Origin: Blasia pusilla | Taxonomy: Eukaryota > Marchantiophyta > Marchantiopsida > Blasiales | Length of the DNA stretch: 64,000 nt | Reading direction: 5' to 3' | Assembly (NCBI GenBank): GCA_050084515.1 | Contig: CM114272.1 | Location: forward strand, 50,282,001-50,346,000 | Shown here: piece by piece, positions 55,320 to 64,000 of the stretch | Layout: each line of letters starts with the position of its first letter | Position numbering within the stretch: the stretch's first letter is position 1 | The notes under the pieces: model-generated | What the model saw: the letters and a program-made list of their open reading frames with translations, nothing else | The model's database searches: none | What the model was told of the DNA's origin: nothing | Program-made: the position numbers and the translations under genes

Positions 55320-56345
55320 TTTGAATTATGTTGCTTTCTATTTCAAGAAGAGTTCAAAGCAGAAATCGGCTCTATCATCCCTAAAATTTATGTTAAATGA
55401 CTTTAGAAAAGGACTAAGGCATTATTGAAATCTTTGATGGATTAGTCAATGGTAAGTAATTACTTCTTTATATGATAGTTTAGAGCCGGTTCTTGTTTAT
55501 TTCTAAAATATCCATCGTGGAGAAGATGACAAATTAGCTTGTCTACTCCTGAAATATTTAGTTCAATTAAAACATGTTACTATTACTACTATCTATTCTA
55601 TTATTAAGAATGAGATAACACATGTTAGAATGAATTACATGCATGAAGTTATAGAATGAATATCCACCGCATGATCATTTCTTAGTCTAGCGGCATTCAT
55701 CATCTTGCAAATTATGGTCGAAGTAATGGTTGTATGAAGCATTTACAATTAGAGGTCAGGGGTTCATTTTTTCATTCCATTCAAATGGAAAGGGACATGC
55801 ACTATGACTCTATGAGGAAGGGTTTGGAAGACGTTTTTTTATTTCCAATTGAAATCTTATCAAGCTATATGTAATGTATTGCAATAGAGGTTTGAAAACA
55901 ATGATTTTTATTGAAGATTTTAGGAGTCTCATGCGAACACACATGCCTTCTAGAATGTCTAGATTTAGAGATTGGGATGTGTAGGATTTAGAAGTGTTGA
56001 CTTCAAACTGTGAGCAAAAGAAGGACTTGCATGGTAGGATATATTTAAAGACCACTGGTTGATTTAACAAACCTAAAAAAAGTGATCGGCTTTAAAAATT
56101 AAAGATATCACACAATGGAAAGAGAAGTCTTTCAAAGACTTGTGGAAAATGGTAAGTTGCACTCCTTTGTTGAGATTGAAGCATGGTTATTATGGTATCT
56201 TAGGTGATCTTTCTATAGTGCAATGTGTGTTGACAACATGTGAGAGGGAATTTAACTTTCAGAATACAATCAAGAAGAAGATTTTGAACATTCTAAGTTT
56301 TGCCCATCTAGATTGACTTTTGAAAGTAAACATGGAGGGACCATC
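55320..56345 (+). pseudogene. Second hAT transposase relic (plus strand)
   Basis: 'FKAEIGSIIPKIYVK' (about 55338) is followed by decayed sequence and then the hAT C-terminal dimerisation signature: 'CEREFNFQNTIKKKILNI' (about 56240-56300) and 'LKVNMEGPSNNFDFD' (about 56318-56360). The general motif is a Cys-Glu-Arg start, an Asn-x-Ile-Lys run and a Gly-Pro end. It belongs to the same broad group as the relic around the Helitron but is a separate, plus-strand copy. Many stops. Confidence 0.65.
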
Positions 56346-58234
56346 CAATAATTTTGATTTTGATTTAGTTATACTATTTGCAATTGATTTTAAGAAAAAA
56401 TCTAAGGAATTTTTCCTTTATATGCTAATTAAGACTTGTATCTTTCCACTCTTGCGAAAGATGACCATAGAGGTGAAACATGTTCTACCTCCTTAATATA
56501 GGTTCACTGTATTTGTAATTCAATAAGTGGTGTTAGGTAAGTTTAGTGAAACCCCTCCCACAAAGAGTACTACTTTTAGAGAATTCTTTTTTGGGAAAGG
56601 GTCTTGGCACCTATGGCCCTCAATTGGTGGGGAAAATTTGATGAAATAGACTTTCCCAAGAAGAGAGAAGGCCCTTTACCAAAAAATTCAGTTTTGAGAT
56701 GTAAATACGTATTAGATACTATTTTGTGTAAAGATGCTACCCGAGGTGTGCTTCATTGATCTCTTTCCAAACCTATACAAAAGACAAATAAACTATCATC
56801 CCAAATATCATAATGAAGCATGTTGCGGAGAATGGATTGAGCCCTATCGTCTCCCAAGATCTCAGTAAACTTTCACCTAACTTAGCTTGAGTTGGGATTG
56901 AAAAGTAGCTCACGTTGTGTCCTTGTGCCAATCTCCACACATCACCCTACACCAATTCATTGATCATGACGTAAATTTTCAAAAACTTCACTACAACAAT
57001 ATATACACACAAACACAAGATAAACCTAGGCATGAATCTTTAGGCGCAACCATGGGCATTCTCTTCACTACGAAGCCAATTCCAATTCAACTTCTTGTAG
57101 GACCCTCAATATTTCCTTTTCTCAAATCTCTTGAATACCCAACGTTTTCCCCATGCCATAAAAGCTTGGATATCTACTTGCTAAGAAAAGAGATATATTG
57201 ATCAAGTTTTCCCATGTAGAAATCTCCTTAGACACATCTCTTGAAATTTCAATTATCATCACTCCTTAGTATGCCGCTAGAAAAAATTATCATGTAAAAC
57301 AAAATAAAAAATTCATTTGAGTTAAGAAAAGCTTGGCATTGACGATTTACCAAAATTTGATGTACTCATGATACATGAGAATAAGAGATAAATTGTACTC
57401 CAATTGCAATGCATGTCCAAAATTTAGGAGTTGGTGATGATGGAGGCACCTTTAGCTTGAATGGGGCAAGCTAATCACTCTCCATCTCTAAATGGCCTAC
57501 TTAGATTCTTCTCGCTGACTTGATTACACAATCACTTGCTCAATTCTTACTTTGGGTATGGGTACTTGCCTCGTCATTGGAAAATAGATATGTGTACTAT
57601 TCTCAAATGAGTTTACATTTTTAACATTCCTTATTTTCTTTTTGAAATATATTTTTGGAAAAATTTCGCTATTTTTTCCTTAGGTCATAAAATTGTTACA
57701 ATATGTTTATTATTGTCCCAACTACTACTCTGAAAAATTCCATATTTGATTTTTGTCTTGACACATTGCCTCAAAAAATAAAGAAAAATCCATAAGAAAG
57801 CAACAAGAAGCTCTTGCATGTGATGCCATGAGAAGCCATGCAATGTGTGAGACTTTAGTCTCATAACACAAAGGTTGGGTTTGCGGGCTAGGATCTTTGC
57901 CCAAGAATCCCCATCAATGTGTGCGGGAATTTTTTGGGAGGGAGGGATTGGATCAAGTGTAGATGAATGAATAGAGTTTAAAGATTCAAAATAGAATTTG
58001 AATGTGTGGTCATAGTCATTGTGGTGGTCATGCCATCATGGTAAATGTTTTGGTAGTTGTCGTGGTGGCCTAAGATTTCAAGTGCAAATGGGAACGCGAT
58101 TATGATAGGGATGTCGAGGAATTTAGGGATATAGGGTTTAACGCGTAAATAATGACTGAACAAGTTTCATGGAGCTACTATTTAGGAGCAAATTGTGGTA
58201 GCTTTGATATCAATTATGTTCAATTTCAATATGG
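56346..58234. other. AT-rich intergenic stretch, no gene recognised
   Basis: I found no domain, splice-consistent exon or repeat boundary here. Confidence 0.4.
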
Positions 58235-58238
58235 AAGG

Positions 58239-59253
58239 TTTCACGACCCTCTTAACCAAAGGTGTGCCCATGCGAGACATCATGACTCTAGTAGGCTCAC
58301 ACTAAGATAGATGCGCGTTAGAGAAGTCTCTTGAAGGAGACATGAGATGAGACGCGAGACGCGAGCAAGATTGAGTGTTTCATGTGTTTATGGCCGCGAC
58401 TCGGAGAAACTTGGACCAAACGTAGACCAAGACTTGAGAAGAGTTGAGTCTAGAAGAGTGGGTTGCCAAAGAGGATGAGACCCGAAATTAGAACTTGATT
58501 AGCGTTAAATGTGTTTAAAGTTGTAATGGCCAAACTCAAGATAAATTTGAGACAAGTAAGGTGTCGTTGGTAAGCTTATGCAAAGGCAATTATAGCACAC
58601 CAAATATCTTGACAAATGTATAACTACAGACAACAAAAATACCCAAAAAAATTTGAAAGGACTATTGGATTGAGGGCGAAAAGGAAAGGCCTAAGAGTAT
58701 TTTCCCAAGGGTAGGGGGAGGTTGGAGAACCCCAAAAGTATATATATAGGGGGAAGGGTCTCTAAGGGTGCTTGGGACCTGAACTCCACTTTGGGGAGCC
58801 ACACGGCGAACCAAGGGCACAGAAAGTGACGGACTGGATTGGGAGGTTGGCGTTGGGGTGTGAAATCTAAACCAAGTCCGAAGGAGAGAATTATGGAGGT
58901 CACCCTTGGATTCCCACGTGACTCATTTATTGGGCCTTAGTTAGGGACTCATGCAAGGTCCATTTGACAATTGAGAGTGCTAGGCGTGCGAGCGCTGATT
59001 TAGGTATCTGGACTATCCAACAAATCTGTCCCAAGTCTAGGAAGACTTGCCCGCATTGGGAGATGAGAAGTTAGGACTTCTTGAGCTTGATGTATGGCCG
59101 AGTTGCAAACTCGGTGAGTTGGAAGGCTGATTGACTCAAACCAAGACTAATAAGAGTTTGTTTGGGTGCAAATCAACATAGTAAGCGTGACCTACTAAAC
59201 GTACGCTTCCACAAAATCTGAGTCTGACGTTCAAGAGGAGTAGGTGCATGACA
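58239..59253 (+). mobile_element. Solo LTR, same family as 25780-26782
   Basis: It is colinear with 25780-26782 throughout: 'cacgaccctcttaaccaa' at the start, 'gagacgcgag', 'gagaaccccaaaagta', 'gtgcttggg', 'aagacttgcc', 'cgtacgcttcc', and 'gcatgaca' at the end. It is flanked by AAGG (58235-58238) and AAGG (59255-59258). No internal region. The strand is nominal. Confidence 0.82.
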
Positions 59254-59259
59254 TAAGGT

Positions 59260-61270
59260 TTGTAGCTGTCACAATCCATCCAAATTTATTTACTTTAGTT
59301 CTTCGATTATTCTAAATCATGATAGGTAATATTTATATTCGTCACACTCCGTCCAACTCTTGTATTTTGGTTCTTGGATAACTCAATATCATAATGCAAG
59401 TATGCTCCTAGCCATTTTTATTCACCTTATTGTTATGGATTGGATCAATGGAATATTTATTTACCATCTAGTAATTTCTCTCCGCGGGGATTGAATCATT
59501 ATCCATTAAATTTTCACAATGCTATACACGTTTTAGATTATGAACTCCAAATTTTCCCAAATAACCTCGTTTGATTTCATTGGACTTGAAGGAATATTTA
59601 GAGGAAGGTTTTTACGAAAAAAAAATTAGTTTCATCATATCTTGTGATGCCATCTAGTAGCGATACTTGTGATTTCTTCATAAAATTTGATATTTTTTTT
59701 TCAATAATCATAAAGTTGTATGTCTAACTCTAAACCATTATTTTTCGACCCATTTGCATAGGATTTTAAAGTCAATGTCTATTTGCTATTGCAACACGTA
59801 TCAATGTGAGTAAAATCCCATAACATATCCTTAAAGATCCCAAAAGATATTGAGGTGTCCATTGAGATTTTAAAATTTGAGCTTCCAACTCGATTGGGCT
59901 AATTGTACAATCATTAGATGGATATAAAACACAGGCCAAGTAGCCCAATTATCAGCAAGGAAATGAAATGTTTTGTCCAAATTGCACCAACCATGTGACT
60001 TTCTTATCTGGTTAGGGTTATTTCTATTTTCCCATCTCCATCCCCTCACAAACATATGTATTGGCATGTACACACCCAATTTGCTACTTGCATTTTGGCG
60101 TCCGTTGGACATCCATGTGCCCTTGCATACATTCATATTTGCATGGCTATATCTACCATGAGTACCCCTTAGCCAAAAAGAACCATTTTCCAATCCCACC
60201 CATTGCATTTCTCGTGGATATTTCTAGCTATTATGGGGTGCATTTATGTAAAACCATGCGTTTGCTCCTCATACTCTTTATGCACCTTGTAACTAATTAC
60301 CTCTTTCGGATTGGGTTCCCTTATAGTCCCCATTTAACGAGATTGTGACAACATTACCTTGGAGGTGAGTTTTGGGTTCTTCATGAGCTAAATAATAATA
60401 ATAATAATAAAGAAAGGAAGAAAGAAATATCTATGCGATGCATAAATTAATGATGGGTAAGTTAAACTATCTATCATTAATATAGAAGTGTGATTATTGA
60501 TTTAACTAACCTCCAAAATTTTTAAATGATTTTTTAAATCAATTAGGAATGATCCAAGTATAAAAAGGAGAGGAGTTTGAAATTCGAAGGGGAACTCTCC
60601 AATAATAATCTTTCAAGAATAGGATTTTTTAAACAAGGATAGAATGAATTAAAGAGAGGTTATGGGTTTTGGTTCCCCTATTAATTTTTATTCAAATCTT
60701 GAATTAGAAATTGAGTCCATCCCATTCAACCTATTTCTAATTAACAAGGACTAAAAAATACTCGAAAATGAGATATGCACATACACTTTATTAAGCCACT
60801 TTCACAAATCATTTTTGAACCCCGTATTCCTAACCACATGCATAATCCATCTATCTTGAACACAAAGTGTTGGACTCATGGATTGTGCTCTCATTAGACC
60901 ATGACTAACATGTCTACTTAGGCTATCATTTTTCCACGTTAAACTCAATTTTTTTCAAATGAACTGATTCATTTTTTGAAAGTTTTTGGAGAAGTGCGGC
61001 CATGGCCTTCTTTCAAAAGAAAAGAATATGCAAAACATGGAAAGAACCTGCTAACGGTGGCACCTAGTGGATAATGGAATGGTGTTTGTTGAAGCTCTTT
61101 ATGGATAGCTATTGGAACACGGGAATCGTAGTAGGTTGGATTTCTTAATGGATACCCCGTGTAAGCAACTTTATTTATTTATGTCAAGATAGTGGAGGGA
61201 GGTCCCTCCAAGTTTGAAACGCCATGATGTGATGTAGTTAAAAGAAATATATTTTGCAAAAGTGATATAT
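59260..61270. other. AT-rich intergenic stretch with a short (AAT)n tract
   Basis: An (AAT)n microsatellite lies at about 60388-60410. No coding sequence is supported. Confidence 0.45.
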
Positions 61271-62465
61271 TCCTGTGATAATGCCGATATATAGCAGTTT
61301 CGATAACGTTTTCACTGGAGCAGCTGTACGGCGAACAAGCCCAGGCTGTTCTCGTAAGGAGAGGCGTGGAGTTGCGCGGTTCTTAACTACAAGAGCACAG
61401 TGCATAACTCGCCGTCCGCACTCGACACGTATACAGTCAGTCAGCAGCGTGCATGGAGCGGAGCATCCATGTCCCGATCATGGGTGGATGATGCCCATGG
61501 CCATCATGTCGCTGCACAGCGACTGTCTCACGTCCGGGCCCACGACGAGATTTTCATGGCACTGCCACGTGCTGGGCCACATTGCCGTCACCGTCGGTCG
61601 CCGTCGCCTTGGTCCGCCGGAAGGTCCTCCGGGTGAGTCTCCTCTGTTCCTGTTCCTCCTCCGAGCCGGTCCTTGGTCCGGTGCTTGAAGCCAGCGAGGA
61701 ATTGTAGCTCTCCCTCTCTTTACTCTTGAGGGTAGAGGGAGGGAGCGAGAGAAAAAGAGACGTCGACAGAGGAAATCCAGCTGAAGATTTCATTTGCCTT
61801 CGCTCCACTCACTGCATCTCGACGTGGGGGAGGACGATGAGGAGCCAGGGATGGACAGGCAGTGCCGGGAAGAGTGGCAGACGGCGTGGGATCAGTGTAG
61901 ATCATAAAAAATCGGCGTTGAACTTGTCGAGACAGAACGAACCTAAGCTCTAGAGGGAAAGAGTGATTTGTTTTGATCTCAGGTTGGGATTTGTTGTCGT
62001 GGTTATTTCGGGATGGTATGGGAGCACAGGAACAATGGATTGAAGTAGCTCGGTCGTGTGTGGAGAATGCCGGAGGTAGTAGGTATGCCGGTGGTTTGGA
62101 AAGCCGTGATTAGTGTCGCGGTGGCAGCGGTGGAGTTTCTGTGGCGTTTTTCTTGATACGTCTCAGAGGGGAGGGTGAGCGAGTAGGCGGGTGATAGGGA
62201 GGCAGGAAGGAAGCTTTCGTAGAGGGAGCCTAGGGTATGGTTGATTGAATGTGACAGTGGGCTGGATTGGTGCAAGGCGAGGCATTCTGTCGGGGACGAC
62301 TGGGGAATGGAGCGCAAGGCATTGTTCTGGCCGAAGAGGAGGAAATTCAAAAAATAGTTGTAGGATTTTGGCGCCGTGTCATCATGTGAACCATGGCTAC
62401 TTGGAGTCGTTCATCTGGTTTGCCGCGAGGGTGGACGGATTGGTAGATGGTCTGAGGTGTGCAGC

Positions 62466-62631
62466 AGCACCATGCAGATTGGGCGACCACGCTCGAGATT
62501 AGTGTTCTTTAGATTGTGTGCTTTTTGGAGGCAATCGAGCAAGAGCGGTCCTACACCGAACGTACTGTTGAATGCGGTTTTGATGCTTCTGCTGCTCTGC
62601 CCTGTCTCAGCTGCTACTTACCAGGAAATAA
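62466..62631 (+). CDS. Putative first exon with signal peptide or membrane anchor
   Basis: The reading starts at the ATG of 'MQIGRPRSRLVFF' and contains a strongly hydrophobic run, 'NAVLMLLLLCPVSAA', with a plausible cleavage or anchor end. It then reaches 'aacag|gtataaat', which could be a splice donor. No family is recognised and no downstream exon is certain. The call rests on the hydrophobic run and local composition only. Confidence 0.3.
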
Positions 62632-63225
62632 CAGGTATAAATTATACATGTCACCTAAAAGTGTCTCACGGTGAGAGTGGTGAGTGAGACGTTGATGCCG
62701 TGGTAAAGTGGGAAGTAGAACCGGGGAATTTACGGGCGAAAACCTTGGTTGTGGCCTCGTGTAGCGGTCAGAAGGAAATGAAACTGCTGCGTTGCAGCAT
62801 ATACTCGATCCCGTAATGTAATCAGAAGTTCTGAATGCTATCACTGAAGTTCAAGTAGTTTATGGTTTAACCATCGATACTCGCGGCATCTACCTTGGGG
62901 TTCAACCTTGATTGAGCAGCGCATTGGATTCTACACTTACCGACTGTTCTGGAGAGTGACTTAGCTGGAGCGGTCTGGAAAACCCATGTGAGTGCGAGTG
63001 GGAAAAGTAGAAATACCTGTGTTTCGAAGTCGTCTAGCTGAGAAATAGAGTGGACAACAACTCGGGGGATTGGGCACATCTGGAAATGTGGAGGTTTGGA
63101 GGTCTCTTCATCGACGGAATAGGGAAGACAAGTTCTGTGTCTGGTTTCGTAATGGATTTTGTGCATCATGGTACATTGAGGGACAGAATGAATGAATGAT
63201 TGAATTGATTTTCTTTATTAACCCA

Positions 63226-63258
63226 GACACACACACACACACACATACACACACACAA
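63226..63258. repeat. (CA)n microsatellite
   Basis: A CA tract with two interruptions, directly readable. Confidence 0.92.
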
Positions 63259-64000
63259 ACACCCACAGAGGGGTAATGTTTTCCGTCACAGCATCTCAAA
63301 CACAGGTTAAGGTTTGCCGTCACTGGTAAAGCATCTAGCAATTTTCTTTCGGTGCTTATGGCGGGGCATTAAGCAGATACACTAGATAGCCGTTCTGCAG
63401 AGGCTGTGGGATTTTTCTTGGATGAATTCTGAGGTTGAGGTGCTCGTAAATGAACACGGGGCGTGAATGATAGGGTATAGGACTGAAACGTTAAATGTCT
63501 TCCACTCTGGTTGAGCGCAGTGGAGGCTCTTTTGGCCTTCAAAGGTGCTGTGAAAAATCCACCGATTCTGGATAGCTGGAAAAATCAAGACCCTTGTTCG
63601 TCACGGTGGCTGGGCGTAGAATGCGCCGGCACTCCGAAAAATCGTATCATAACCTCTCTGTAAGTGCGTTGTGGAATTTCCTTCGGAATATCATAGTTTC
63701 GCCTTTCCTGGTTCCCGCCATTCTAGGATTGACATCATACCTTTGCAGTGGGTAATAAGCTTAGAAAGAAGAAATGTGTACTTAACAGGAAGCAACCTGG
63801 GATGCCTAGGGATCCGAGGATTGCAAATGGTTTTATCTGTGAACTAGTGGAGCTGTTGGTAGGTTCTTGCGGAAGACAGTCGTATGCGGTTTGTGATCCT
63901 GTCGCATCACAACTCGATTGTTCTGGAGCGAGCCTCTGAATCGGAGTCGTCTGGATGGCATGATTCTTGTGCAGAAAATTGTCCAATAAGAATCTCACTG

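Larger units (their letters stand above)
61271..64000. other. GC-richer right edge, possible start of another gene
   Basis: Base composition shifts from AT-rich to balanced at about 61270, as at the PPR and SURF6 loci. A plus-strand frame at 62466-62631 reads a hydrophobic stretch 'VLLNAVLMLLLLCPVSA' followed by 'ATYQEITG' and a GT-type donor, like a signal or membrane-anchor exon. A second plus-strand frame (63736-63939) follows an acceptor-like 'cctttgcag' and is Lys/Arg-rich at its start. I do not recognise the protein and cannot connect the two. A (CA)n microsatellite lies at about 63226-63258. Confidence 0.3.

Overview
This is nuclear DNA of a land plant. It contains an intronless PPR gene, a SURF6 gene with spliceosomal introns whose protein matches the plant form of the family, and a dense layer of plant-type transposons (Ty3/gypsy, Helitron, hAT, a CACTA-like end, SINE). 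The species cannot be read from the sequence. The unusual gypsy clade makes me lean towards a seed-free plant (lycophyte, fern or bryophyte), but this is only an inference. I saw no prokaryotic or organellar gene organisation.

Layout. 1-5.5 kb: three LTRs of one Ty3/gypsy family with two 5'-truncated pol remnants between them (LTR-int-LTR-int-LTR), each ending in a PHD finger. 6.7-8.05 kb: a complete P-class PPR gene. 8-18.4 kb: intergenic, with non-autonomous Helitrons (two head to tail at 11.5-11.9 kb), an old LTR relic, microsatellites and palindromes. 18.7-39.6 kb: a nested stack. A minus-strand hAT transposase relic is split by an 18.9 kb plus-strand Helitron (19588-38489). The Helitron is itself split by a 1.0 kb solo LTR (25780-26782) and by a 9.5 kb minus-strand gypsy element (27665-37202). 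All three junctions close up into continuous coding sense when the insert is removed, so the boundaries are well supported. 39.6-45 kb: intergenic, with a SINE, a 213-bp Helitron and a CACTA-like end. 45.85-51.05 kb: SURF6, 11 coding exons, 395 residues. 51-64 kb: mostly unassigned, with an LTR relic, a second hAT relic, a second solo LTR of the 25.8 kb family, and at the right edge a GC-richer stretch that may hold the start of another gene.

The most interesting object is the gypsy element at 27665-37202. Its pol reads, in one frame apart from stop codons and local shifts, protease - DNA cytosine-5 methyltransferase - reverse transcriptase - RNase H - integrase, and then ends in a PHD finger. 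All main methyltransferase motifs (I, IV with Pro-Cys-Gln, VI with Glu-Asn, VIII, IX/X) are present in canonical order. The element therefore carried both a DNA-methylation writer and a probable histone-tail reader. The copy is dead: several in-frame stops are TGA where Arg is expected, as CpG deamination would give. The two host genes (PPR, organelle RNA metabolism; SURF6, nucleolar ribosome biogenesis) are unrelated to each other and to the transposons.
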